From Akkermansia muciniphila (lineage in GTDB: Bacteria > Verrucomicrobiota > Verrucomicrobiia > Limisphaerales > SIAT01): 48,291 nucleotides of DNA. The notes beneath the pieces are model-generated. The model did no database searches. It worked only from the letters and a program-made list of their open reading frames with translations, and was not told the DNA's origin. The stretch covers positions 1 through 48,291 of the forward strand of contig CAMASG010000011.1 of NCBI GenBank assembly GCA_945860945.1, in the 5' to 3' direction. Of this stretch, positions 1 to 8,126 are shown piece after piece. The stretch's first letter is position 1, and each line of letters starts with the position of its first letter. The position numbers were made by a program, and so were the translations under genes.

Positions 1-251
1 GCGATATACGGCAGCGCATCGGCCCACGGCATGCGGCGCGCGGCGCAAAAGCCGAGCGTGACGGCAGGGTTGAGATGCGCGCCGGAGACGTCGCCGACGG
101 CGTAAATCATCGCCAGCACAATCAACCCGAACGTGAGCGCTATGCCAACGTGCGTGATCGTGCCGGGGAAGCCGCTGTTGACCACGATGGCGCCGGTTCC
201 CACGAAGACGAGGGCGAAGGTCCCGATGAATTCAGCCGCGTGACGTTTCAT
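1..251 (-). CDS. Aquaporin / MIP-family channel, 5' part only (runs off the window)
   Basis: Reading the minus strand from an ATG at 251 gives 83 residues open to the window edge. They begin [20 protein letters not shown], a typical MIP first helix with its conserved Glu, and contain [12 protein letters not shown] with the first NPA pore motif at residues 61-63. MIP proteins are inner-membrane channels for water or small polyols. The NPA context resembles GlpF ([10 protein letters not shown]) and the first helix resembles AqpZ, so water versus glycerol cannot be decided from this half. The second NPA box lies outside the window. A perfect inverted repeat sits just upstream of the start (253-268). 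The gene points away from the pit operon's 3' end. Confidence 0.88.
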   Translation of the reverse strand, partial: MKRHAAEFIGTFALVFVGTGAIVVNSGFPGTITHVGIALTFGLIVLAMIYAVGDVSGAHLNPAVTLGFCAARRMPWADALPYI

Positions 252-252
252 T

Positions 253-268
253 CGTAACGGATGTTACG
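253..268 (-). promoter_or_regulatory. Inverted repeat abutting the aquaporin start codon
   Basis: CGTAAC (253-258) and GTTACG (263-268) form a perfect 6-bp inverted repeat around a GGAT loop. It ends one base upstream of the aquaporin ATG (251-249), where the ribosome-binding site would be. It could be an operator or an RNA hairpin hiding the start. No clear Shine-Dalgarno sequence is visible. The role is inference. Confidence 0.35.
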
Positions 269-320
269 CTATCAAACCGCCAGCCGCGAACAAGCAACGT
301 TCCAGTGACGCCGCGGCCAT

Positions 321-1421
321 TCACTTTATCACGTCAACCACCTGAAGCGCGCGCACGAGCAGATAGGCGAGCCCGCCGGAGACGGGGATGGTGAGTATCC
401 ACGCCCAGACGATGCGTTCCACAACGCTCCATTTGACGGCGTTGAGACGTTTGGAAGCGCCGACGCCCATGACGGCGGCGGTGATGTTGTGGGTGGTGGA
501 GACCGGAATGCCGAGCTTGGTGGCGATAAGGATCATCGTGGCCGAAGCGGTCTCGGCGGCGAACCCGTGCACGGGATGCAGCTTCACCATCTTGTGGCCG
601 AGCGTCTTGATGATGCGCCAACCGCCGACGGCCGTGCCCGCGCACATGATAATGGCGCAAACAACTTTGATCCACAGGGCGATCTCCGGGCCCTTTGATC
701 CCTCCGGTATGGTGGTTTTCAGGAAACCCATCCACTCCGGCGCATTGTCGAATGCTCCCGCAGTCGTGCCGGCCACGAGCGCGAGGGCGATGATGCCCAT
801 CGTTTTCTGCGCGTCGTTCGAGCCGTGCATGAAACCCATCGCGGCGGAACTAACGATCTGCATCCGGCCGAAGACGCTGTTCACCCAGTGCGGCCTCCAG
901 TTTCGGAGCAGAAAATAAAGCGCGCCCATGATGAGGAAACCGAGCAGCAAGCCGAGCACCGGCGAGGTGAACATCGGCACGACGATCTTCCAGAGCATCC
1001 CCCCACCTTTCCACCAATGGTCAGCGGCGGGCTTGGACCAGATGATGACGGACCAGTTGTCGTGGCTGGCGGCGAGCGCCGCGCCGGTCAACCCTCCCAC
1101 CATCGCGTGCGTGGAGCTCGAGGGGAGGCCCCAGTACCATGTGAGGAGGTTCCAGACGATGCCGGCGAAAAGCGCGATGCCAATCACTTCCTGCGTGACG
1201 ACTTTGGTATCGACGAGGCCGGATGAAATGGTCTTCGCGACCGCCGTGCCCCAAAGCGCGCCGAGGAGGTTGGTGATGGCCGCGAGCGCGATGGCTTGCC
1301 GCGGCGACAAGACCTTCGTCGCAACGACCGTCGCGATGGAGTTGGCGGTGTCGTGAAAGCCGTTGATGAACTCGAACACCAACGCCACCAACACCACGAG
1401 GAGAATCAGCTCGAATCCCAT
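321..1421 (-). CDS. pit: Inorganic phosphate transporter, PiT family
   Basis: A 366-residue multi-spanning inner-membrane protein that would import phosphate, probably as a metal-phosphate complex with cation symport (family knowledge). Both internally repeated PiT signatures are present: GFHDTANSIAT near residues 21-31 and GSNDAQKTMG near residue 200. The PSSSTHA and VSTTHN repeats mark the two homologous halves. Length suits the shorter bacterial PiT class, which has a small central loop. The ATG at 1421 lies 13 nt after the DUF47 stop, so the two are almost certainly cotranscribed, a common pairing. No Pho box was recognised. Function confidence is high; substrate beyond phosphate is not resolvable. 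Confidence 0.95.
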   Translation of the reverse strand: MGFELILLVVLVALVFEFINGFHDTANSIATVVATKVLSPRQAIALAAITNLLGALWGTAVAKTISSGLVDTKVVTQEVIGIALFAGIVWNLLTWYWGLPSSSTHAMVGGLTGAALAASHDNWSVIIWSKPAADHWWKGGGMLWKIVVPMFTSPVLGLLLGFLIMGALYFLLRNWRPHWVNSVFGRMQIVSSAAMGFMHGSNDAQKTMGIIALALVAGTTAGAFDNAPEWMGFLKTTIPEGSKGPEIALWIKVVCAIIMCAGTAVGGWRIIKTLGHKMVKLHPVHGFAAETASATMILIATKLGIPVSTTHNITAAVMGVGASKRLNAVKWSVVERIVWAWILTIPVSGGLAYLLVRALQVVDVIK

Positions 1422-1434
1422 GCAGCGCGGGGGG

Positions 1435-2064
1435 TCAGGAGTTTTTCATCACGATGTGACTGATGACATTGCCAGCATCGCGGCAACGATCGGTCACCTT
1501 CTCCAGCAGATCATACAGATCACGCAGGATGATCACGCGCAGCGCGTCGTGCTTGCCGCTGTATAATTCAGCGAGCAACTCGAGCACCACCTTGTCGGCT
1601 TCGCCTTCAAAGTACTGCAGCTTGTCGTTCAGCTCTTTCACCTGATCGAGCGGCGGCATTTTCCGGAGCAGCTTCACCATCTCGACCAACGTCGCGCTGG
1701 ACTTCTCAATCAAGTCGGCTTGCCGGCTGAAACTCACGCCTTTGAGTTGGCCGGCGGAAATCTTGTAGCGCTCAGCGAACTTCTCCACCGTCTTCGGGAT
1801 GCGGTAGAGCGCGTTGGAAAGCGCCTCGATATCTTCGCGCTCGAGGCCGGTGACGAACGTGTCCACCAACCGCTCGCTGATTTCCTCGCTGATGCGCTTC
1901 TCCTTGCGGCGGACGAGCGCGAAATCCTCGAGCGAAGTCGTCTCCGCCGGCTGCTTCAGGATTTTGCCGAGGACCGTCACGCTGTGCTGCGCCTCTTCCG
2001 CGCTCGCCTCGAGCAAATCGTAGAACTTGTCACCTTTGCCGAACAGTTGTTGGAGTGAGAACAT
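1435..2064 (-). CDS. DUF47 family (PhoU-like) phosphate transport accessory protein
   Basis: A 209-residue all-helical protein beginning MFSLQQLFGKGDKFYDLLEA, the usual start of the DUF47/YkaA family. An upstream in-frame start at 2148 would add 28 residues that do not resemble the family, so the ATG at 2064 is preferred. Heptad-like helices rich in Glu, Lys and Leu run to the C-terminus, as in PhoU-type bundles. DUF47 proteins sit next to PiT genes in many bacteria and are thought to modulate the transporter (established association, mechanism unclear). It is first in the DUF47-pit operon, with a promoter expected in 2065-2222. Confidence 0.9.
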   Translation of the reverse strand: MFSLQQLFGKGDKFYDLLEASAEEAQHSVTVLGKILKQPAETTSLEDFALVRRKEKRISEEISERLVDTFVTGLEREDIEALSNALYRIPKTVEKFAERYKISAGQLKGVSFSRQADLIEKSSATLVEMVKLLRKMPPLDQVKELNDKLQYFEGEADKVVLELLAELYSGKHDALRVIILRDLYDLLEKVTDRCRDAGNVISHIVMKNS

Positions 2065-2222
2065 AATTGGGTTCGTTAAGCTGGCCGTGTTTTGCCGCAG
2101 CGCCACAGGCTTGTCACGCGGAAATTGCCCACACGCCACAAATGTCACATGTCCGCAACATTCGCCCGCTCAAGAGCGGCAAATTCGTTTCGTGAACAGC
2201 CTCGGCGCACGCTCATCGCGCG

Positions 2223-3794
2223 TCACTTCTTGGTGGGTTTGACGGGCGCGGGCCACGTCCAATCGCCCTTGTCGTAGTCAACGCTGGTCCCACCTTTCGT
2301 GGCGATTGTGCCGTTGTCGTCTTTGCCATCCCAGCCCACTGACCAAAGAACAAAACGATCATCAGCCTCACGCCGATAATGGATTGGCTGTCCATTCACG
2401 ACGTCGCGCGGCAGTTGCGCAATGAAGCCCGGCACGAGCGCATCGATCTTCTCGGGCAGTTGGCCTTTTGCGAGGCGATGCCGCTCGAGCGCGCACGCGA
2501 GGAACGCTTGATCCACGGCCGTCTGCATGGTGGCGAAACGCTGCGCCGAACGGCTGAAAGCGGGGAACAGCAGTTTGCAAAAGATGTTGTAGGGCGTGGT
2601 GCGCATCGTCTTCAGACGCGCGTCCGACGCCGCGACTTTCGCCGGAAAGACACGCCGCGCTTTGACGTCCACCATCGGGCGGGTGGTTTCCAAGAACATC
2701 TGGTTCACCGCGAGTTTATTTTGATAAATCCAACCCTTCGGCATAAACCGCATGCCGACCGCCGAAACATCGTTCGATTCCCCCGAATCGAATAGCATCC
2801 GCAACTGCTCACGATCACCAGCGAGGATGGCGTCGAAGAAGACGTTGGAGAAGATGTCGCGTTCGCCGCGTATCGCAAAGTCGAAGCTCGCCAGCATGTC
2901 CTCGTGCGCCAACTCACGCTGCAGCTCTTGTAGATGGGCATCCGACCAGCGCCGCATGACGAGACCGTCCCACACGTCCTGCATCGCCAACTCGAGCAGG
3001 GCGATGTGGACGAGTTGTGAGATGAGCAGCGGCTCCGAGCGCAGCGTTCGCGCGATGTAAAACTGCATCTTCACATCAGCGAGCGCGGCATCCGTCTGGC
3101 CCAATGCGAGATGGGCCGCGGCGCGGTAATGGAAGGTGCGCGCAGCCGAGCGCAACACACCGAGATGCGGCAGCAGCGTGGCAGCGCCGTGCTCGTAACG
3201 AATATCGTAGCGCGCGTGCGGCAGCTTGCTGGCGGCAGTCAACTCGTCGAGCCCGGGCCGATAACGCTCGAGCGCCGCGAGAAGCAGCGGCGCCGGCGGA
3301 CCTGCAGGCGCGTTGGTGATTTTCTCCGCATCGAGATGCGCCTTGAGAATGGGGTCGAGATCGGTCGAAACGCCGAAACGCCAACCGCCGGTGTTGCGCA
3401 CGCTCCACTTGGGGAAAGCGGCGTCGGCTCGTTTCTGCGCGGCCGCGTCCATCTTCACTTGCTTCGATTGCGGATCCCATTTCTGGTTAAAGAGCCCAGC
3501 GAGCAAAGGCGTCTTCCCGAAGTTCTCCTCATCCGGCACCGGCGGCGGCACGAGCGCGCGCCAGTCGAACTTCTCGCCTTTGGCCTCCCATCCGGTGCGG
3601 AACTCCTCCCACGCACGGCGGCCGCGCCAGCCCTCGAACCAGACGAGCAGCAGCAACAGCATCAGCATGCACGGCATCGCGCAGAAGAGAACCCACTTGA
3701 ACGTCTGCCAGCGGAAAAGCCAGCTCGTGAAGCGCGCGAAACGGCCCGCGGGCGAAGGCGGGGGCTGCGAAGATGGTGCGGGTTGCGCGTTCAT
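2223..3794 (-). CDS. Membrane-anchored hypothetical protein with pseudopilin-like C-terminal segment
   Basis: A 523-residue protein from the ATG at 3794. An upstream start at 3887 would add 31 residues that are not signal-like. A Pro-rich cytoplasmic stretch is followed by one strong membrane helix at about residues 32-50 (VLFCAMPCMLMLLLLLVWF). The large soluble part is helical and Ala/Leu-rich. Near the end come GQLPEKIDALVPGFI, LPRDVVNGQPIHYRR and LWSVGWDGKDDNG. This order of Leu-Pro, ..GQP..Y, and S.G.DG.DD resembles the C-terminal beta region of type II pseudopilins such as GspG, where Asp residues bind calcium. No type IV prepilin cleavage site is seen. Function unknown. It is divergent from a GspE-type ATPase, which may not be coincidence. 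Confidence 0.72.
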   Translation of the reverse strand: MNAQPAPSSQPPPSPAGRFARFTSWLFRWQTFKWVLFCAMPCMLMLLLLLVWFEGWRGRRAWEEFRTGWEAKGEKFDWRALVPPPVPDEENFGKTPLLAGLFNQKWDPQSKQVKMDAAAQKRADAAFPKWSVRNTGGWRFGVSTDLDPILKAHLDAEKITNAPAGPPAPLLLAALERYRPGLDELTAASKLPHARYDIRYEHGAATLLPHLGVLRSAARTFHYRAAAHLALGQTDAALADVKMQFYIARTLRSEPLLISQLVHIALLELAMQDVWDGLVMRRWSDAHLQELQRELAHEDMLASFDFAIRGERDIFSNVFFDAILAGDREQLRMLFDSGESNDVSAVGMRFMPKGWIYQNKLAVNQMFLETTRPMVDVKARRVFPAKVAASDARLKTMRTTPYNIFCKLLFPAFSRSAQRFATMQTAVDQAFLACALERHRLAKGQLPEKIDALVPGFIAQLPRDVVNGQPIHYRREADDRFVLWSVGWDGKDDNGTIATKGGTSVDYDKGDWTWPAPVKPTKK

Positions 3795-3932
3795 CGGCGG
3801 AACGATACCAGAGGCGAAACGGCGCGGCAGCAACTTTTTCACACACGGTTTCGATGTGCGCGACGTGAGATAGTTGCTGACACTCACAGGGCTTCCGCTT
3901 AGTTGTAGGAAAGCAGTTCAACCCCATATCGC

Positions 3933-5153
3933 GTGAGCCTAAGAACCGAACAATGTCTGCAGTCGGAATCCCCCTCGAACCCCATCGAGACCGCCACACT
4001 GGTCAATAGCATCATCCTCGACGCCGTGGACATGGGCGCGAGCGATGTGCACATCGAGCCGTGGGCCGAGCGCATCGGCGTGCGAGTGCGAGTGAACGGC
4101 GTGCTGCAGGAATTAGCGTATCTCCCGCTCGAGTTCCGCGACCGCATCGTGGGCCGTTTCAAAGTGATGGCGAACCTCGCCAGCCATTTGCACGGCGTGC
4201 CGCAGGACGGTAAAGCGACGCTCGACGCCGAGTTCGGTGGCGCGGAGATGCGCGTCTCCATCTTCCCGACCGTGCTCGGCGAGAAGGTGGTTCTGCGTCT
4301 CTTCAGTTCAAAAACACGGTCGTACGATTTGCGCGCACTCGGTCTCGATGAAGAGACCTTCACTATCTACCAAGGCATTCTGAACAAGCCGGGCGGCCTA
4401 ATTCTGCTCACGGGCCCGACTGGGTCCGGCAAGACGACCGCGATTTACGCATCCATTTCTTACCTCCTTGAAAAACACGGGCCGACGATGAGCATCTCTT
4501 CCGTCGAGGATCCAGTGGAGGTGAACTTGCAGATGGTGAACCAAGCGCAGCTCAATCCAGCGATGGAGTTCACCTATCCCATCGCTCTCCGTTCGCTAAT
4601 GCGACAGGACCCGCAGGTGATCATGATTGGTGAGATCCGCGACGTGGACACCGCGCAAATTGCCGTGCAAGCCGGCATGACCGGCCACCTCGTCATCAGC
4701 ACCATCCACTCCGGCTCCACCGGCGGCGTCTTCGCCCGCCTCATCAACATGGAGATCGAGCCGTTTCTGCTCGCCTCCAGCATCATCGCCGTGCTCGGCG
4801 TGCGCCTCGTGCGCGGCAATTGCCAGCATTGCCTCGAGCAATACTCGCCCGATCCGCTCGCGATGCGGATGGTGCCCGAAGACATTGTGGAAACGACCAC
4901 GTTCTGCCACGGCGCCGGCTGCGATCAGTGTCACCACACCGGTTACACGGGCCGAACCGCTCTCACCGAACTGCTCTCCGTGACGGAAGAAATCCGCGAG
5001 GCCGTGATTTCGAAACGCCCCACCCGCGCCATCCAAGCCCTCGCCGTCCAGAATGGGATGAAGACGCTGTTCGACATCGGCCTCGCCAAAGCCATCGCTG
5101 GGCAGACCACACTCGAAGAAGTGATGAAGGTCGTCGCCTCCGATCAGCTTTGA
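3933..5153 (+). CDS. GspE/PilB-type secretion ATPase lacking the N-terminal domain
   Basis: A 406-residue AAA-like traffic ATPase. The N2 domain is present from about residue 15 (ASDVHIEPW), then Walker A GPTGSGKTT, the Asp box around SVEDPVE, Walker B VIMIGEIRD and the His box TGHLVISTIHS. A CxxC pair in RGNCQHC and a second in CDQCHHTGYTGR form the zinc site typical of GspE/PilB and absent from PilT. Family members power pseudopilus or type IV pilus assembly at the inner membrane. The GTG at 3933 is the first usable start because an in-frame TAG lies at 3906-3908. The usual N1 (MshEN) domain that docks on GspL or binds c-di-GMP is therefore missing. No other secretion genes are in the window, so the partner machine is unknown. 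Confidence 0.85.
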   Translation: MSLRTEQCLQSESPSNPIETATLVNSIILDAVDMGASDVHIEPWAERIGVRVRVNGVLQELAYLPLEFRDRIVGRFKVMANLASHLHGVPQDGKATLDAEFGGAEMRVSIFPTVLGEKVVLRLFSSKTRSYDLRALGLDEETFTIYQGILNKPGGLILLTGPTGSGKTTAIYASISYLLEKHGPTMSISSVEDPVEVNLQMVNQAQLNPAMEFTYPIALRSLMRQDPQVIMIGEIRDVDTAQIAVQAGMTGHLVISTIHSGSTGGVFARLINMEIEPFLLASSIIAVLGVRLVRGNCQHCLEQYSPDPLAMRMVPEDIVETTTFCHGAGCDQCHHTGYTGRTALTELLSVTEEIREAVISKRPTRAIQALAVQNGMKTLFDIGLAKAIAGQTTLEEVMKVVASDQL

Positions 5154-5265
5154 ACCGCGGCGCAGGCACTGATGGCGCCGGTGAAAGACCCGCTCGGCGT
5201 GGCGACCGTTACCGCGTGAATCGGAACGGGCAATTGACGCGGGTGTGAAGCGCGCAAGTCAACGC

Positions 5266-5295
5266 TTGCTACGCGCAGAATTTCCCTTCAATAAT
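5266..5295 (+). promoter_or_regulatory. Candidate sigma70-type promoter for the dehydrogenase/azurin-cytochrome pair
   Basis: TTGCTA (5266-5271) and AATAAT (5290-5295) are separated by 18 bp, matching 4/6 and 5/6 of the -35 and -10 consensus. They lie in a locally AT-rich patch of otherwise GC-rich DNA, about 60 nt before the ATG at 5353. Prediction by eye only. Confidence 0.35.
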
Positions 5296-5352
5296 TCGCC
5301 CCTCGCATCGTCCAAGCCACGTTCGTTGATCGAAAGAAACTGATAAGTTGAT

Positions 5353-8019
5353 ATGAAAATCCGTAGCCTCCTCGTCGCCGCCCTGCTTTGCATCGCGGCA
5401 TTCACCCTCACCGCCGCGCCGGCCCTTGAATTGAAGCCCGGCGACCACGTCGCCGTCATCGGCAACGCTCTCGCCGACCGCATGCAGCATCACGGCTGGT
5501 TCGAGACGCTCACGCTCGCCAAGTTCCCGAAGCACGACCTCGTCTTCCGCAACCTCGCCGCCTCGGGCGATGAGGTGGCCGGCTTCACCGACAAGCCGGA
5601 CGCCAAGGTGCGGATGCGCTCGGACAACTTCGGCACCTCCGACCAGTGGCTCACGAAGGTGCAAGCGGATGTCGTTCTGGCGTTCTTCGGATTCAATGAA
5701 GCGTTCGCCGGCGACGCCGGTCTCGACAAGTTCAAGACCGACCTCGCCGCGTTCATCAAGCACACGCGCGCGCAGAACTACAGCGGCAAAGGCAACCCGC
5801 GCCTCGTGCTCTTCTCGCCGATCGCCGTCGAGCCGAGCAACGACTCGAACTGGCCGAAGGCCGAGCCGCTCAACGCAAATCTCCAGAAATACGCCGCCGC
5901 CATCGCCGAAATGGCCAAGGCGAATAGCGTCCCCTTCGTGGATCTCTATTACCCTTCGCTCGAGCTCTACTCGCAGGCTGCCAAGCAAAAGCAGGTGCTC
6001 ACTTTCAACGCCATCCACCTCACCGAGGCGGGCGACAAAGCACTCGCGCCGCAGATTTTCCGCGCGCTCTTCAGCGACACGGCGCCCGCCGGCAACCTCG
6101 AGAAACTCCGCACCGCCGTGCTCGACAAGAATTTGGAATGGCACCGCCGCTATCGCACCGTGGACGGTTACAACGTGTACGGCGGCCGCTCGAAGCTCTC
6201 CTTCCCCGTCAGCAAAGAAAAAGGCGCAGCGAAGATCACGAACTACGACGTGATGCAGCAGGAGATGTCGCAGCGCGACGTGATGTCCGCCAACCGCGAC
6301 AAGCGTGTCTGGGCGGTCGCCAAAGGGGGCGAAGTGAAAGTGGACGACTCGAACCTGCCGCCGGTGTCGTTGCTGGAATCGAACAGGGAAGTGAAGCCGT
6401 TCCTTAGCGGCGAGGAAACCATCAAGCACATCACCGTGCCGAAGGGTCTCAAAGTGACGCTGTTCGCCGATGAGAAGCAGTTCCCCGAGCTCGTCAGCCC
6501 TGTGCAGATGGGGTTCGATACGAAGGGCCGCCTCTGGGTTGCCGCGTGGCCGAGCTATCCCGAACTGCGCCCGACCGACAAGGTCTTCGACAAGCTGCTC
6601 ATCATCGAAGACACGAATGGCGACGGCAAAGCGGACAAGTGCACGACGTTCCTCGACGGGCTGAATTGCCCGACCGGTTTCCAGTTCTACAAGGACGGCG
6701 TGATCGTGGTGCAGGCGCCGGATGTGTGGTTCGTGCGCGACACGGACGGCGACGGCAAGGCCGACTGGAAAGAGCGCATGGTGATGGGCCTCGACTCCGC
6801 TGACTCGCACCACACCGCGAACGCGATGGCGTATGAACCGGGCGGCGCGACCTACTTGAGCGACGGTGTTTTCCACCGCACGCAGATCGAGACCGCTGCC
6901 GGCCCCATCCGCAACAGCGACGGCTGCATCTATCGTTGGGAGCCGCTCACCTCCAAGCTCGAGCGCTACGTCCCGTACGGTTTCGCCAACCCGCACGGCA
7001 AGGTGTTCGACCGCTGGGGCAACGACATCATCACCGACGCCACCGGCAACGCGAACTACTTCGGCCCCGCCTTCAGCGGAATGATTGATGCCCCGGCCAA
7101 GCACGGTGGGATGAAGCAATTCTGGAACCGACCGTCGCGCCCCTGCCCCGGCACGGCCATGATGTCCAGTCGCCATTTCCCCGCCGAGTTTCAGGAAAAT
7201 TTCCTCAACCTGAACGTCATCGGCTTCCAAGGCATCTTCCGCGTGAAGATGTCCGAGGACGGCGCCGGTCTGAAAGGCGAGACCCTCGAAGACCTCGTGA
7301 AGGGCGACAACAACATGATCCCGAACTTCCGCCCCGCCGCCGCCGACGTCGCGCCGGACGGCTCGATTTACTTCTTGGACTGGGCCAAGGAACTCATCGG
7401 CCACATGCAGCACCACATCCGCGACCCCAACCGCGACAAGCAGCACGGCCGCATCTACCGCATCACCGCCGAGGGCCGCCCGTTGCTCAAGCCGGTGAAG
7501 ATTGACGGCGAGACGATTGAGAACCTGCTCGCGGCGCTCACGACGCCCGAGGGCAACGTCCGCATCCGCGCGAAGATTGAGCTGAGCAAGCACGACTCCG
7601 CCAAGGTCATCGCCGCGACTAAGAAATGGGTCGCCGACCTCGACAAAACGGACAAGGAATACCAGCACCACCTCACCGAAGCACTCTGGGTTCATCAATG
7701 GCACAACGTCGTGGACGAAGCGTTCCTCAAGCAGATGCTCCGCTCGCCCGATCACCGCGCCCGCGCCGCCGCCACACGCGTCCTCTGCTACTGGCGCGAC
7801 CGCGTGAAAGATCCGCTCACGCTGCTCTCCGCGCAGGCGAAGGACGACCACTCGCGCGTCCGCCTCGAGGCTATCCGCGCCTGCTCCTTCTTCCGCACGA
7901 GCAAAGCCGCCGAGGTCGCCCTCGAAGCGCTCGAGAAAGAGCCGAACCCCGACAAGCCCGACTACTACATCAAGTACTGCCTCGACGAGACGATGAAGCA
8001 GCTCAGCCGTTTCAAGTGA
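5353..8019 (+). CDS. PVC-type membrane-bound dehydrogenase-like protein (SGNH + beta-propeller + HEAT)
   Basis: An 888-residue exported protein with a signal peptide at about residues 1-22. Residues 28-240 look like an SGNH/GDSL hydrolase-like domain (GDHVAVIGNALADRM at 30-44, FFGFNEAF near 111, and a late His in NAIHLTEAG at 222). Residues 360-695 form a glucose/sorbosone dehydrogenase-like beta-propeller (KGLKVTLFADE, GFDTKGRLWVAAWP) with two Asp-rich calcium-type loops, DTNGDGKAD (420) and DTDGDGKAD (463). The rest, to residue 888, is helical HEAT-like. This order is typical of the PVC-type dehydrogenase family (TIGR02604-like), expanded in Verrucomicrobia and Planctomycetes and thought to oxidise sugars or polyols in the periplasm. 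No haem motif is present, so electrons need a partner; the next gene is an obvious candidate. The substrate is unknown. Confidence 0.85.
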   Translation: MKIRSLLVAALLCIAAFTLTAAPALELKPGDHVAVIGNALADRMQHHGWFETLTLAKFPKHDLVFRNLAASGDEVAGFTDKPDAKVRMRSDNFGTSDQWLTKVQADVVLAFFGFNEAFAGDAGLDKFKTDLAAFIKHTRAQNYSGKGNPRLVLFSPIAVEPSNDSNWPKAEPLNANLQKYAAAIAEMAKANSVPFVDLYYPSLELYSQAAKQKQVLTFNAIHLTEAGDKALAPQIFRALFSDTAPAGNLEKLRTAVLDKNLEWHRRYRTVDGYNVYGGRSKLSFPVSKEKGAAKITNYDVMQQEMSQRDVMSANRDKRVWAVAKGGEVKVDDSNLPPVSLLESNREVKPFLSGEETIKHITVPKGLKVTLFADEKQFPELVSPVQMGFDTKGRLWVAAWPSYPELRPTDKVFDKLLIIEDTNGDGKADKCTTFLDGLNCPTGFQFYKDGVIVVQAPDVWFVRDTDGDGKADWKERMVMGLDSADSHHTANAMAYEPGGATYLSDGVFHRTQIETAAGPIRNSDGCIYRWEPLTSKLERYVPYGFANPHGKVFDRWGNDIITDATGNANYFGPAFSGMIDAPAKHGGMKQFWNRPSRPCPGTAMMSSRHFPAEFQENFLNLNVIGFQGIFRVKMSEDGAGLKGETLEDLVKGDNNMIPNFRPAAADVAPDGSIYFLDWAKELIGHMQHHIRDPNRDKQHGRIYRITAEGRPLLKPVKIDGETIENLLAALTTPEGNVRIRAKIELSKHDSAKVIAATKKWVADLDKTDKEYQHHLTEALWVHQWHNVVDEAFLKQMLRSPDHRARAAATRVLCYWRDRVKDPLTLLSAQAKDDHSRVRLEAIRACSFFRTSKAAEVALEALEKEPNPDKPDYYIKYCLDETMKQLSRFK

Positions 8020-8042
8020 GACGCGTCGCGAAATGATTCACG

Positions 8043-8069
8043 AAGGGCCGGCGCAAGCCGGCCCTTTTT
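8043..8069 (+). terminator. Rho-independent terminator (possible attenuator between the two genes)
   Basis: AAGGGCCGGC (8043-8052), loop GCAA, GCCGGCCCTT (8057-8066), ending in five Ts at 8065-8069. It follows the dehydrogenase stop by 23 nt. The next gene starts at 8127 in the same direction, so it either has its own promoter in 8070-8126 or is expressed by partial read-through. Confidence 0.85.
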
Positions 8070-8126
8070 CGTGCGCTGACCGTATCCAATCAAACGCCAC
8101 TTTTCTTTCCACCTCATCCAACTACA

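Noticed and set aside
1-1421. Aquaporin and pit as one operon
   Set aside because: They share a strand, but 69 nt with an inverted repeat right before the aquaporin start separates them and the functions are unrelated. Cotranscription cannot be excluded.
2065-2222. Pho box upstream of the DUF47-pit operon
   Set aside because: TGTCAC occurs twice, but not in the 11-bp spaced direct-repeat arrangement of a Pho box.
5269-7851. 860-codon open frame on the minus strand opposite the dehydrogenase-like gene
   Set aside because: The plus-strand product has a signal peptide, recognisable propeller and calcium loops. The minus frame gives a His/Val/Arg/Glu-rich protein with no motifs, a usual artefact of GC-rich coding DNA.
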